DNA of 64,000 nt from G965197005 sp965197005 (GTDB taxonomy: Bacteria > Pseudomonadota > Gammaproteobacteria > Pseudomonadales > Oceanobacteraceae). Positions 43,205-52,634 of this stretch are shown here, piece by piece. Made by a program: the position numbers and the translations under genes. The stretch covers positions 1,426,001 through 1,490,000 of the forward strand of contig OZ239982.1 of the NCBI GenBank assembly GCA_965197005.1. Reading direction: 5' to 3'. The notes beneath the pieces were generated by a model. That model searched no databases. It was not told where the DNA came from and worked only from the letters and a program-made list of their open reading frames with translations. Every line of letters starts with the position of its first letter. Position 1 is the stretch's first letter.

Positions 43205-45949
43205 TTAGCTACAAAAAATCAATCTAACCGCATCTAGCTTTAATTGAGACTGGGCTATTTTAGCTTCCACCTCAATGGCTTCTTGCTCTACTTGCGCAAT
43301 CATCAATTGTGAGATATTGCTATTTTTCTTACCTAATTCTTGCAAACGCATAATACGCTGTTGATAAGCACTTTGCGCTTTTTTCAAACTGACAGCAACC
43401 AACTTACCTAATTGACTTTCTCCCATTTTTTGCAGTTTCTCTAAGCTCGGTTTGAGATGCTCAAGTTGTTTTTGCAACAACCCCAGTGCTGTTTTTTTCT
43501 GCAATCCTTTTACCTCTAAATCTAACGCCTGATTAATCCGCAACTGTCCATCTGGTGTCATCACAATATGTAATGCTTGGGGGGGTAAATAACGCTCAAT
43601 TTGCAACGCACTGGGCGCACTACAATAAGCAACAAAAGACAATTCCACAAACAAACTGCCAGTTGCAAAAGGTTGCTGCTCCACATAGCCCACAGCACAG
43701 TTACCAAAAGCACTGGTGGTCATAATATCCAATGCTTGTTGTATAAAAGGGTGCTCCCAACTTAAAAACTGTACATCATCACGGCTTAATGCCTGTTGAC
43801 GTAATGCTGTTGCCATAAAACCATCTTCTGGCAAATGCGGCAAATCAGGAATAAGCATGTGGTCTCCAGGTTGAATACTGATACACTGACCACCTAAATC
43901 CTTTACTTCCACCCCAAATGCGTCTGCAAATAACTCCATATAATCAAGTAAATCACTTTCATCTTGAGCCTGTAATGCCTGCATAGATTCTGCCAACTCA
44001 TAAGCTGCAATAGGGTGACAAGAATGCAACTCTAATAATCTATCTCGCCCTTGATTCAGTTTTATTTCAAGTGCAGACCGCAACTTAGCAAGCTGTTCAA
44101 TTAAAGCACTCACATCTTTACTGTCATCAATAATCGCCGCTTTAATCTCTGCCTCATGCTCTAACAGCAAATTTTGAGCAGCAGGACTGGGTGCAGTGAA
44201 TACATTTAACCCCTTATGCAAAATATCCAACCAACGTTGGCTCGCACCATCACTAAAGAAAGGCACATGAATTTGAATATCCTCACACTGCCCAATACGA
44301 TCTAAACGACCAATACGCTGTTCAATTAAGTCACAATTAAAAGGCAAATCAAATAAAATCAAATGATTCGCAAACTGGAAATTACGACCTTCTGAACCGA
44401 TTTCTGAGCAAAGTAAGATTTTAGCACCCTGCTTTTCATCTGCAAAAAACGCCGCCGCTTTATCTCGCTCAATTAAATCCATACCTTCATGGAACACCGC
44501 TGTTGCAATAACAAAGTTATCCCAAAGATACTGTTCCAACGCCAAAACCTGCTGCGCTTGGTGACAAATCAAAATCGCTTTTTGCTCTTTAAGTTGACTA
44601 ATAATCTCCAATAGCCACTCTACTCTTGGGTCAATATCCAACCAATTGCTAATATACCTTTCAGGATATAATTGCTGCTCTAACTCACTCTCTAAACACA
44701 AATACTCATTAGGTGCAGGCAGTGGTTCAGGTTTAAGCAAACGTGCCTTAAAACCAGCAACATTATGCCGTGTATTACGATACAAGGCGCGTCCAGGACC
44801 AAAACGATCAATTAAATCTTCTAACTGTTGCTTTGCCTCTTTATCTGAGGTAACCCATTGTTGTAATTGCTTATTTTCTGCTTCCGTCAAAACTTCATTG
44901 GTCGCTAATTTACCTGCAATATCTGCCACTTGAGCATATTGTCCTTGCTCGGACAAAAAATCATCAAAATTCTGATAACGCTCTGGGTCTAATAAACGCA
45001 AGCGTGCAAAATGCCCCTCTACACCTAACTGCTCTGGCGTTGCGGTAAGCAACAACACCCCTTGAGTTTGCGTACTGAGTGTTTCAACTAATTGATATCC
45101 TTTATCTTTAAAGGTAGGTGTCCAAGTAAGGTGATGGGCTTCATCAACAATAAGAATATCCCAGTTTTGAGCAGATAAAGATTGAGCAACCTTATCTTCT
45201 GTTGCCAACGATAGCGGACAAATAAAACTTTGTGCCTGCTCTAACGTCTCTTCAATATCATCAATCACATCAACACTTAGTACTGAAAAACGCAAATTAA
45301 AACGGCGTATCATCTCAACCAACCATTGATGAACCAAAGCATTAGGCACAATAATTAACGCTCTTTGCACCCTCTCAAGTAACATTAAGCGATGCAAAAT
45401 AAGCCCCGCTTCAATGGTTTTACCTAAGCCAACCTCATCTGCCAACAGCACTCTTGGCATACTATCACGGGTTACTTGCTCACTAATATACAACTGATGC
45501 GGTAGCAAACTGGTTCTCGCTCCCATCAGCCCATAAAAAGAACGCTGGCGATGGCTACTTTTTTGCGCCACGCTCAGTTTACGCAATGCAAATAGATTAT
45601 TACTATCAATCTGTGATGAAAATAACCTTTCAAGTGGTTGATTAAGCTGAATATCAGCACTTAATTGTGTTTCTGCCCACCATTTTTCATCTGTATTTTG
45701 ATAAAAATAAACACCCTCTTCTTCTCTAACGGCACACACCACAAGATGAGTACCGTCTTGTAATGGCAGTTCATCTTCTAGCTTAAAAATCACTCGTTTT
45801 AACGGTGCATTTTGCTTGGCATAAAGGCGGACACTATCGCCTGCTGGAAAAAACAAACTGACCACACGGTCATCTACATCTTGTACCATACCCAAGCCCA
45901 AATCGGCCTCGGCTTCGCTGATAAAGCGCTGTCCTATTTGATAATTCAC
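43205..45949 (-). CDS. rapA: RNA polymerase-associated helicase-like protein RapA
   Basis: A 914-residue SWI2/SNF2 ATPase that recycles RNA polymerase. The N-terminal Tudor-like part starts IGQRFISEAEADLGLG; ATPase motifs are LADEVGLGKTIEAGLIL, IVDEAHHL, LLTATPEQLG, GSEGRNFQFA and QRIGRLDRIGQ. It is shorter than E. coli RapA (968). Upstream of dnaE in a long minus-strand series. Confidence 0.93.
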   Translation of the reverse strand: MNYQIGQRFISEAEADLGLGMVQDVDDRVVSLFFPAGDSVRLYAKQNAPLKRVIFKLEDELPLQDGTHLVVCAVREEEGVYFYQNTDEKWWAETQLSADIQLNQPLERLFSSQIDSNNLFALRKLSVAQKSSHRQRSFYGLMGARTSLLPHQLYISEQVTRDSMPRVLLADEVGLGKTIEAGLILHRLMLLERVQRALIIVPNALVHQWLVEMIRRFNLRFSVLSVDVIDDIEETLEQAQSFICPLSLATEDKVAQSLSAQNWDILIVDEAHHLTWTPTFKDKGYQLVETLSTQTQGVLLLTATPEQLGVEGHFARLRLLDPERYQNFDDFLSEQGQYAQVADIAGKLATNEVLTEAENKQLQQWVTSDKEAKQQLEDLIDRFGPGRALYRNTRHNVAGFKARLLKPEPLPAPNEYLCLESELEQQLYPERYISNWLDIDPRVEWLLEIISQLKEQKAILICHQAQQVLALEQYLWDNFVIATAVFHEGMDLIERDKAAAFFADEKQGAKILLCSEIGSEGRNFQFANHLILFDLPFNCDLIEQRIGRLDRIGQCEDIQIHVPFFSDGASQRWLDILHKGLNVFTAPSPAAQNLLLEHEAEIKAAIIDDSKDVSALIEQLAKLRSALEIKLNQGRDRLLELHSCHPIAAYELAESMQALQAQDESDLLDYMELFADAFGVEVKDLGGQCISIQPGDHMLIPDLPHLPEDGFMATALRQQALSRDDVQFLSWEHPFIQQALDIMTTSAFGNCAVGYVEQQPFATGSLFVELSFVAYCSAPSALQIERYLPPQALHIVMTPDGQLRINQALDLEVKGLQKKTALGLLQKQLEHLKPSLEKLQKMGESQLGKLVAVSLKKAQSAYQQRIMRLQELGKKNSNISQLMIAQVEQEAIEVEAKIAQSQLKLDAVRLIFCS

Positions 45950-45994
45950 TTATTTGTCTCTTATTTGTCTCTATAGATAATCAGAAAATATTGG

Positions 45995-46648
45995 CTACAC
46001 AATGCGTCTTAACCAAGTAGCTATATCTCGCACCTGCTCAACACACACAGAATGCGCCATAGCATAGCTTTTATACTCGTTTTTATAGCCCCAATCTTGT
46101 AGTAAATCAGCCGCTTTTTGTGCCAGAAGCTCAGGCACAATCGGATCTTCAGTGCCATGCCCTATTAAAATGGGTTTACCGCAGTTAACCCGAGCATCTT
46201 GCACAGTATTAGCGGTTGCAAAATAGGTAGACAAACACATTAAACCTGCCAAAGGTTCAGGGTAAGATACAAAGACCTCATAAACCACCGCTCCCCCTTG
46301 GGAAAAGCCAGCTAAAATAATATGTTCACTGGCAATGCCTCTAGCATTTTCTTGCTTGATAAGTTTAACCACCTCTTGAGCAGAAGCTCGTAACTGCTGT
46401 TCATCAACCGTACGCTCAATATTAATATGACTGATATCATACCAAGCAGGCATCTGCATACCGCCGTTAATCGTTACAGGCAAATTGGGCGCATGTGGAA
46501 AAATAAAACGTACTGCCTTATCACTTAGCCTAAGCGCTGGCACCACCTCTTCAAAGTCATGCCCACTTGCACCTAAACCATGTAACCAAATAACACTATG
46601 GGTAGGCTTAGGGGCAGTTTGTAATTCCAGTGTTTTTAATATTGTCAT
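45995..46648 (-). CDS. Carboxylesterase / acyl-protein thioesterase-like hydrolase
   Basis: A 217-residue alpha/beta hydrolase of the phospholipase/carboxylesterase family. VIWLHGLGASGHDF is the oxyanion region, GFSQGGA the nucleophile elbow, GTEDPIVP holds the acidic residue and AMAHSVC the catalytic His. Cytoplasmic esterase for short acyl esters; natural substrate unknown. Lies 17 bases after aroG. Confidence 0.88.
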   Translation of the reverse strand: MTILKTLELQTAPKPTHSVIWLHGLGASGHDFEEVVPALRLSDKAVRFIFPHAPNLPVTINGGMQMPAWYDISHINIERTVDEQQLRASAQEVVKLIKQENARGIASEHIILAGFSQGGAVVYEVFVSYPEPLAGLMCLSTYFATANTVQDARVNCGKPILIGHGTEDPIVPELLAQKAADLLQDWGYKNEYKSYAMAHSVCVEQVRDIATWLRRIV

Positions 46649-46665
46649 AGCAAATGCAAACCCAT

Positions 46666-47736
46666 TTAACTGCGCTTAGCCAACACATCTTGTAATTTAT
46701 TGTGCATATCTAAAATAGATTTTTCAGTTTGCTCCCAACTAATACAAGCATCGGTAACAGATTGTCCGTACACCAAATCGCTCAAATTATCAGGAATATC
46801 TTGACGACCTTCTAATAAATTAGACTCAACCATTAAGCCAACAATAGAGCGATTACCCTCTAAAATTTGATTGCTAATATTTTCCATAACCAACGGTTGT
46901 AGCTCTGGTTTTTTGCTTGAATTTTCATGGCTACAGTCAATCATCAAATTCTCAGCCAAACCTGCTTTTTTTAACGCATCTTCCGCCAAAGCAACATTAA
47001 CAGAATCATAATTAGGCTTACCACCTCCGCCACGCAAGACCACATGTCCATAAGGATTGCCCTTAGTCGCCACGACCGCCACCTGACCTTCTTGGTCAAT
47101 ACCTAAAAAACGATGCGGACGTGCAACTGATTTCAGCGCATTAATGGCAACGCTCAAACTGCCATCTGTGCCATTTTTAAAACCCACAGACGAAGACAGA
47201 CCAGATGCCATTTCACGGTGTGTTTGCGACTCAGTTGTACGTGCACCTATAGCACTCCAAGCAATTAAATCTTGTAAATACTGAGGCGAGATAGGATCTA
47301 GTGCCTCTGTAGATAAAGGCAAACCCATTTCTGCTAAATCCAACAACAGCTTGCGTGCTCGTTGCAGACCATCTTGAATATTAAAGGTATCATTCAGATA
47401 TGGGTCATTAATCAACCCCTTCCAGCCCACCGTAGTCCGTGGCTTTTCAAAATACACACGCATTACCAAATACAAACTGTCTTTGACCTTATCCGCCAAA
47501 TCTTTAAGTTTTTGTGCGTATTCAAGGGCAGAATTAACATCATGAATAGAGCAAGGACCAATTACCACAAATAAACGCTTATCTTTACGCGTTAAAATAT
47601 TTTCAATGGTTTTGCGTCCTTGCTGTACACTATTAAGTGCTGCCTCACTAATTGGCAGCTCTATTTTAAGTTGCTCTGGAGTAATCAAAGGGGTTATCGA
47701 CTCAATATTGAGGTTTTCAACACGCAAATCTGTCAT
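46666..47736 (-). CDS. aroG: 3-deoxy-7-phosphoheptulonate (DAHP) synthase, class I
   Basis: A 356-residue enzyme of the AroF/G/H type, entry to the shikimate pathway. VIGPCSIHDVNSALEYA, VMRVYFEKPRTTVGWKGLINDP, SWSAIGARTTESQTHREMASGLS, FKNGTDGS and IDCSHENSSKKP are family motifs with the metal and PEP ligands. Which aromatic amino acid inhibits it cannot be stated. It could feed chorismate to trpEG and ubiC in this window. A hairpin with a T run lies 43 bases before its ATG. Confidence 0.93.
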   Translation of the reverse strand: MTDLRVENLNIESITPLITPEQLKIELPISEAALNSVQQGRKTIENILTRKDKRLFVVIGPCSIHDVNSALEYAQKLKDLADKVKDSLYLVMRVYFEKPRTTVGWKGLINDPYLNDTFNIQDGLQRARKLLLDLAEMGLPLSTEALDPISPQYLQDLIAWSAIGARTTESQTHREMASGLSSSVGFKNGTDGSLSVAINALKSVARPHRFLGIDQEGQVAVVATKGNPYGHVVLRGGGGKPNYDSVNVALAEDALKKAGLAENLMIDCSHENSSKKPELQPLVMENISNQILEGNRSIVGLMVESNLLEGRQDIPDNLSDLVYGQSVTDACISWEQTEKSILDMHNKLQDVLAKRS

Positions 47737-47778
47737 GTTTTCAATCCATACGTTAGTAAAATTAGCCGAACATTATTA

Positions 47779-47808
47779 CAAAAAATTGCGCCCCTGCACA
47801 GGGGGCAA
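47779..47808 (-). terminator. Terminator after the DMT transporter gene or aroG leader hairpin
   Basis: On the minus strand TTGCCCCCTG pairs with CAGGGGCGCAA (one bulge) around a 2-base loop, then TTTTTT. It lies 28 bases after the transporter stop and 43 before the aroG ATG, so it could also act as an attenuator for aroG. Confidence 0.65.
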
Positions 47809-47835
47809 AAGCCAAGTTTATAAAGAAGTGTCTAT

Positions 47836-48708
47836 TTATTCTAAAACAATTAAAACACCCGCCATCGCAATCAAGGAAAATGCCCAATAATCTCGCATTT
47901 TGACCTGTTCTTTAAGCCAAAATAAAGAAATCAAAATACTCACACCCACCTCAAACAAACCTAGGGTCTTAACCTTTGGCACAACTTGCAAACTCATCGC
48001 AGAAAACCAGCCCAGTGACCCTAACATACTGCAAAGACTCACCAAAAAAGGCAGTTTAGGCTGTATAAAAAGCTGCTTTAATGCTTGTGGCTCACGATAC
48101 AACATAGAAAAAACCAGTATCACAGTTTGACTGCCAATAACCAATAACAGCACCCAAGCAGCACTGATTAACGGAGGAAGAGACAACAACAAACTTGCCT
48201 CTCTAATCCATAAAGAGGTCAAAGCAAAACACAAACCACTTCCAAGGCCTAGCAATAAAGTGCTGATAGAAACATATTTAACCGACTCAACACTGCTCAT
48301 CACCCATACCGCCAACGTACCTAAAAGCACACCCAACCATGGCAGCCAAGACAAATCAACTGCAAAAAATGCCACACCTAACAACGCCGTCAACATAGAC
48401 TCGCTTTTTGCCAACCCTGCGCCAATCACATAATTATGCTTATGAAACAACATAACCATAAGTGCCGTTGCCATAATTTGCGCCACTGATATTTGCACAA
48501 TTAAACGCACAAAATGACCACTAAAATCAGGAATGGATACCTCATTGAAATAATATAACAAAAGCAAATATAAAAACGCCAAAGGCGAGGCATATAAAAA
48601 TCGGGATAAGGTCGCTGCTGATGTTGTGTTTGTCTCACGCACCTTTTTTTGTAAGGCATTGCGCCACGCCTGCATAAACGCAGCCATTAAAGTAAAAGCA
48701 ATCCACAT
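47836..48708 (-). CDS. DMT-superfamily (EamA-like) transporter
   Basis: A 290-residue protein with about ten hydrophobic helices in two similar halves, typical of the drug/metabolite transporter superfamily. LGVLLGTLAVWVM and the C-terminal FSLIAMAGVLIVL are the helix-end patterns of EamA domains. Substrate unknown. Ribosome binding site AGGA eight bases before the ATG. Fourteen bases separate it from the upstream small membrane protein gene. Confidence 0.75.
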   Translation of the reverse strand: MWIAFTLMAAFMQAWRNALQKKVRETNTTSAATLSRFLYASPLAFLYLLLLYYFNEVSIPDFSGHFVRLIVQISVAQIMATALMVMLFHKHNYVIGAGLAKSESMLTALLGVAFFAVDLSWLPWLGVLLGTLAVWVMSSVESVKYVSISTLLLGLGSGLCFALTSLWIREASLLLSLPPLISAAWVLLLVIGSQTVILVFSMLYREPQALKQLFIQPKLPFLVSLCSMLGSLGWFSAMSLQVVPKVKTLGLFEVGVSILISLFWLKEQVKMRDYWAFSLIAMAGVLIVLE

Positions 48709-48722
48709 TTAATTGTCCTCGC

Positions 48723-48959
48723 CTAAAGCAACTTACTTTTGGCACAAACCGCTTTTACTCTCTCTAAGGTTAACTGAGTTTGCGCTGCAATTTCCTCTGC
48801 TGAGGTTTCTGGGTAGCCACTATTAATACTTGCCAAAAATTGCACAATGGTACTTTCGTCCATTTTAAACTTAATAAGCGAATGCAAAATAAAATGCCCC
48901 CCTAGCAAAAGCACCAAAGTGACAACAACCGACAGACCAATAATCCAAGTTAAAGACAT
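48723..48959 (-). CDS. Small membrane protein, unknown function
   Basis: A 78-residue protein: one N-terminal transmembrane helix (LTWIIGLSVVVTLVLLLGGHFIL) then a cytoplasmic helical part (SAEEIAAQTQLTLERVKAVC) that resembles half of a helix-turn-helix. No family was recognised. ATG 48959 has GGAG six bases before it. Likely co-transcribed with the transporter. Confidence 0.6.
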   Translation of the reverse strand: MSLTWIIGLSVVVTLVLLLGGHFILHSLIKFKMDESTIVQFLASINSGYPETSAEEIAAQTQLTLERVKAVCAKSKLL

Positions 48960-49149
48960 TATATTCTCCAAAAACAATCACTTTAGCATACCAGCAAAAC
49001 ACAAACGAGAGCGACTTTACACAGCAAAAATGGCTATAAAGTACAACTAAAATAAAGACAGCAGCGGAATATTAAAAGCATCAAAGCAGACTTGCAAAAT
49101 GACATTTTAGCAAGCACAACAAAGAGAGATGATGACAGCTAATTTTAAA

Positions 49150-50235
49150 TCAAGCAGACTCTTCATGGAGCACAAGATTACGTCCAGACTCTTTTGCCTG
49201 ATACAGCAATTTATCCGCTCTTTTTAAAGCATCATCAAGGTTATCATGGGGTTGTTTTTGCACCACGCCCATACTAATGGTAATAGGGCAAACAAAAGTG
49301 CTACTACTAACCAGCTTACGTGTTATTTCTGCCTGTTTCACACTCTCAACAAAGCCGTCACCTTCAATTGCCACTAAAAACTCTTCCCCACCCCAGCGTG
49401 CGACCTTGCCGACATGCGCAAAGCCTTTTTGCAAGTGCTCAGCAATTAAGGTTAATGCTTTATCGCCCTCATCATGCCCAAAGTTATCATTTATTTTTTT
49501 AAAATGATCAACATCAATTTGAATAATTATAAGTGCTTTATTTTCAGATAAAACCCGATACATAGCACGTCGATTTAAAAGCCCTGTTAACACATCAGTA
49601 TTGGCTAGCTCATGCATTGTTTGTGTATCACTTTGAGAGCGCAGCAATGTATGGCTATAAGTTGCAATAAGGCTTACGGTAAAGACCACAGTTAACATCA
49701 AAATATCATTAACCATCTGTGATACATGTAACTGTGACCAAGGGTATTGCAGTAGATTAATCCACACCAGCAAACTGTGTAACAAGAAAAAAGCCAAAAT
49801 GCTTTTAAAGACCCATTTATGTGGCACAACCAAAGAAAGAAACATCATTGCCAAAGACAATACAGGGGTATTACTCACTGCAAAATAATCTGTTGGTATA
49901 CGCTCTGCAAGAATATTACCAACAGCCCATGCCAACAAATAAACCATCATGGCGATAGCAGAAATACGCTCCATCCAAGTAATAAACCGTATATTTCTAA
50001 GCAATAATAAAACCACAAAGACCACCAAACAAGCAGGAATGCCTGTCATAAAATAGATATGTAAAGCGGCTGGGTCGTAAATATAAGAACCGACAATACC
50101 AAAGATAACGCAAGCGAAACAAATAATTGCAATAATGGTATAGGTGCGCTGTTTAAACGACAAAATAACATCTTCATAATCCAAAACATCAACTGCTGTT
50201 TCTGAATTATTTTCTTGTACCTGTGAATTTTTCAT
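49150..50235 (-). CDS. Membrane diguanylate cyclase (6TM-GGDEF)
   Basis: A 361-residue protein. Residues ~30-205 form about six transmembrane helices with short loops, an integral-membrane sensor; the C-terminal GGDEF domain has NTDVLTGLLNRRAMY, DVDHFKKINDNFGHDEGD and an intact RWGGEEF. The residues five before GGEEF (HVGK) lack the RxxD I-site, so product inhibition is not expected. It should make c-di-GMP at the inner membrane. Lone gene. Confidence 0.88.
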   Translation of the reverse strand: MKNSQVQENNSETAVDVLDYEDVILSFKQRTYTIIAIICFACVIFGIVGSYIYDPAALHIYFMTGIPACLVVFVVLLLLRNIRFITWMERISAIAMMVYLLAWAVGNILAERIPTDYFAVSNTPVLSLAMMFLSLVVPHKWVFKSILAFFLLHSLLVWINLLQYPWSQLHVSQMVNDILMLTVVFTVSLIATYSHTLLRSQSDTQTMHELANTDVLTGLLNRRAMYRVLSENKALIIIQIDVDHFKKINDNFGHDEGDKALTLIAEHLQKGFAHVGKVARWGGEEFLVAIEGDGFVESVKQAEITRKLVSSSTFVCPITISMGVVQKQPHDNLDDALKRADKLLYQAKESGRNLVLHEESA

Positions 50236-50454
50236 TTTTTACTAATTATTAATAAATTTCTGTATAAACTATAGAGACATTTAACTGTTTTTCAATACAA
50301 TTTAACAAATAAAATGCTTTTTTTATCAATAGTTAAAAAATACTGCTTACAACCCCTGTTTTTATCATCATAACCCGCACATTAACAACCAACTTTTTAA
50401 AATCATTAAAAATACGATAACATCATCAATTATCTCTTTTTTTAGGAATTAAGC
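50236..50454. other. AT-rich spacer upstream of the 24-residue reading frame
   Basis: 219 bases of very AT-rich DNA holding the promoter of the membrane GGDEF gene (minus) and of the short frame (plus). Nothing else was recognised. Confidence 0.4.
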
Positions 50455-50529
50455 ATGCTTAGAATAATCATCATTACCGCCTTAGCTGCACTCTTTATAA
50501 TTGGGTTTTTATTTGGGTTTCATCTTTAA
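50455..50529 (+). CDS. Possible 24-residue membrane peptide
   Basis: A short frame with ATG, preceded by AGGA at a spacing of about seven bases. The peptide starts MLRIIIITALAAL, continues with aliphatic and aromatic residues and ends GFHL, so it is one transmembrane helix with a basic N-terminus. It stands alone between the GGDEF gene and tRNA-Asn. Small single-helix proteins of this size are common but hard to prove from one sequence. Confidence 0.45.
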   Translation: MLRIIIITALAALFIIGFLFGFHL

Positions 50530-50597
50530 ATCCACTGTCCTTTAAGCTGCATTTTATGATTGTTTTTTAAAAAAGATATTTTTTTTACATTTCACTG

Positions 50598-50626
50598 TTG
50601 ACAGAAAAAAAACTCTTGCGTAATAT
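50598..50626 (+). promoter_or_regulatory. Promoter of tRNA-Asn
   Basis: Consensus TTGACA (50598-50603), 17-base spacer and TAATAT (50621-50626), 18 bases before the mature tRNA. Confidence 0.8.
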
Positions 50627-50644
50627 GCGCCCACCTTCAGACGT

Positions 50645-50720
50645 TCCCCGATAGCTCAGTTGGTAGAGCAGTAGACTGTTAATCTATTGGCCGTTGGTTC
50701 AAGTCCAACTCGGGGAGCCA
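50645..50720 (+). tRNA. tRNA-Asn (GTT)
   Basis: A 76-base cloverleaf. Acceptor TCCCCGA/TCGGGGA, D arm with AGCTCAGTTGGTAGAGC, anticodon loop CTGTTAA (anticodon GTT), T arm GGTTCAAGTCC, discriminator G and encoded CCA. Confidence 0.97.
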
Positions 50721-50952
50721 TTTCTTAATATTCCCACTTCCCCAAACGTACCGAAAACATGGTAAATACTGATTTTAATGGTTGTTTATAAGGGTTAACT
50801 AAATCCAGTATGCAGAAATAAGCAAACATACAACAATCAAATTGCAGGTACACTTTACCCCCTAAAAAACATGCTCGCATTTTTAAGTAAATTAATTCAT
50901 AGCCCAAAAACCAGCAGCTTATTAAACTTACTCAACTATTTTAAAATAACCG

Positions 50953-50980
50953 TTGACTTTAATAAAAAAGTCCGTATGAT
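50953..50980 (+). promoter_or_regulatory. Promoter of tRNA-Ser
   Basis: TTGACT (50953-50958), 16-base spacer and TATGAT (50975-50980), 13 bases before the tRNA. Confidence 0.65.
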
Positions 50981-50993
50981 ATGCGCTCTCTTC

Positions 50994-51084
50994 GGAGGGA
51001 TGGCAGAGCGGTTGAATGCACCGGTCTTGAAAACCGGCATAGGTTTGTAGCCTATCCAGGGTTCGAATCCCTGTTCCTCCGCCA
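50994..51084 (+). tRNA. tRNA-Ser (TGA)
   Basis: A 91-base class II tRNA with acceptor GGAGGGA/TTCCTCC, anticodon loop CTTGAAA (anticodon TGA), long variable arm (ATAGGTTTGTAGCCTAT), T arm GGGTTCGAATCCC and encoded CCA. Confidence 0.97.
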
Positions 51085-51167
51085 ATTATTTTTTATTGCT
51101 GAAATTTAATTGTGAGAGTTTTTAATGTTTCATAGTGATTCCTTTATTTTTTAAAAGTAGAGTGTTT

Positions 51168-51193
51168 GCCAGCTTCATAGCTGGCTTTTTTTT
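51168..51193 (+). terminator. Terminator after tRNA-Ser
   Basis: Perfect 7-bp stem GCCAGCT/AGCTGGC, loop TCAT, followed by eight T. It is also just past the stop of the convergent MATE gene. Confidence 0.85.
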
Positions 51194-51203
51194 GCCTAAA
51201 ATA

Positions 51204-52568
51204 TTAGCGATGGGTTTGTTTTTTGCGTCTGCTAATCTGCACCAAACGCCCTCCTAAAAACAAAGCGGCACTGGTTAAGCCAATAATTAAACCAATCCAA
51301 AAACCCGCCGCACCTAATGGTTCTTCCAATTTAAATGCCAGCCAATAGCCAGAGCCTAAACCCAAAAACCAATAGGTAAATAAGGTAATAAACATCACTG
51401 CTAAGGTATCTTGATAGCCACGCAATGCACCTGCCGCTGCAATTTGAATGGCATCAGGAATTTGATATAACGCAGCAAACAACAATAATGCAGAACCAAT
51501 ATAAATAACGGTTAAATCATGAGAGTAAAGCGTCGCAATAAGATGAGAGGCAAATACCAATAATGTGGCATTAAATAGAGCTACAAATAAATTAATACGC
51601 ATGCCTAGCCAAGTTGCTTTAGCCGCATTATCTGGTTGATTTAAACCCAAATAATGTCCGACACGCACGGTTAATGCCATAGCCAAACTTAAAGGAATCA
51701 TGAAAAACAAACTAGAGGTGTTAATGGCTATTTGATGTCCGCCAACGGTTTCTTTACCCAAATCAGTTAGAAATAAAGCGATGACAGAAAACAAGCTCAC
51801 TTCAAAAAAGATAGCAATACCAATAGGCGTACCAACTTGTAATAACTGCTTAACTGACTGCCAATGCGGTTTTAATACCCGCTTAAATAGTGTGACACGT
51901 CTGTCTAATAAATGTTGGCGAGTATACAAATAAGACAACAGTGCCATGATTAAAAACACCAATGAACTGCCTATACCGCAGCCTGCACCACCAAACTGCC
52001 AAAAGCCATTAATTCCATAAACAAATAACGCATTTAAAGGAATATTAAGCACCAAGCCAATAAGCATGATTTTGGTAATTGGGGCTGCCTTGTGTTTTGC
52101 TTCAGCATAAAAACGATAGGCAAGAAACACACCTGCAAAGGGCAATCCACAAGCAATATAAAATAAGTACTCTTGGCTAATTGCCGCCATATTCGGCTTA
52201 CTCACTAAGGCAGGCACTAAATAAAATGCCAACACAACCAATAGCGTTGCAAATAAGAGTGACAAAAGTAACCCTAAAAAAATACTGGCACTTAATAGAC
52301 GAGGTAAAGTATGAGTTTGCTTGCGAGCACTCAAAGCGGAGACAATCGGCGATAATGCCATTAGCACCCCTGCCATCAACAACCATATAGGTGTCCAAAT
52401 GCTGGTACCAATGGCAACCGCAGCAAGGTCGGTAGTGCTGACATTGCCTGACATAATCGTATCTATTGTGCCCATACCCACTTGTGCTAGCTGGGTAATT
52501 AAAATTGGCAGGGTCAATTTAAGAATGGCTTTAAATTCAAGATATGAGTTAAAATGATTGGCTTGCAT
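51204..52568 (-). CDS. MATE-family multidrug efflux transporter
   Basis: A 454-residue protein with about twelve transmembrane helices. The N-terminal LTLPILITQLAQVGMGTIDTIMSGN is the MATE signature (NorM type), repeated in the second half around GTPIGIAIFFEVSLFSVIALF. It would export cationic compounds against Na+ or H+. ATG 52568 is preceded by AGGA, and is chosen over an in-frame start at 52595. Divergent from epmC. Confidence 0.9.
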   Translation of the reverse strand: MQANHFNSYLEFKAILKLTLPILITQLAQVGMGTIDTIMSGNVSTTDLAAVAIGTSIWTPIWLLMAGVLMALSPIVSALSARKQTHTLPRLLSASIFLGLLLSLLFATLLVVLAFYLVPALVSKPNMAAISQEYLFYIACGLPFAGVFLAYRFYAEAKHKAAPITKIMLIGLVLNIPLNALFVYGINGFWQFGGAGCGIGSSLVFLIMALLSYLYTRQHLLDRRVTLFKRVLKPHWQSVKQLLQVGTPIGIAIFFEVSLFSVIALFLTDLGKETVGGHQIAINTSSLFFMIPLSLAMALTVRVGHYLGLNQPDNAAKATWLGMRINLFVALFNATLLVFASHLIATLYSHDLTVIYIGSALLLFAALYQIPDAIQIAAAGALRGYQDTLAVMFITLFTYWFLGLGSGYWLAFKLEEPLGAAGFWIGLIIGLTSAALFLGGRLVQISRRKKQTHR

Positions 52569-52634
52569 GGACGTTCCTATAAAATTAGGCTGCATTTTGC
52601 CTGTATTTTTATCCTCTGACTATTTTATTTTTAA

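Noticed and set aside
50725..50907. 60-codon frame on the minus strand between the two tRNAs
   Set aside because: No ribosome binding site, odd composition, and it lies in the space between tRNA genes.
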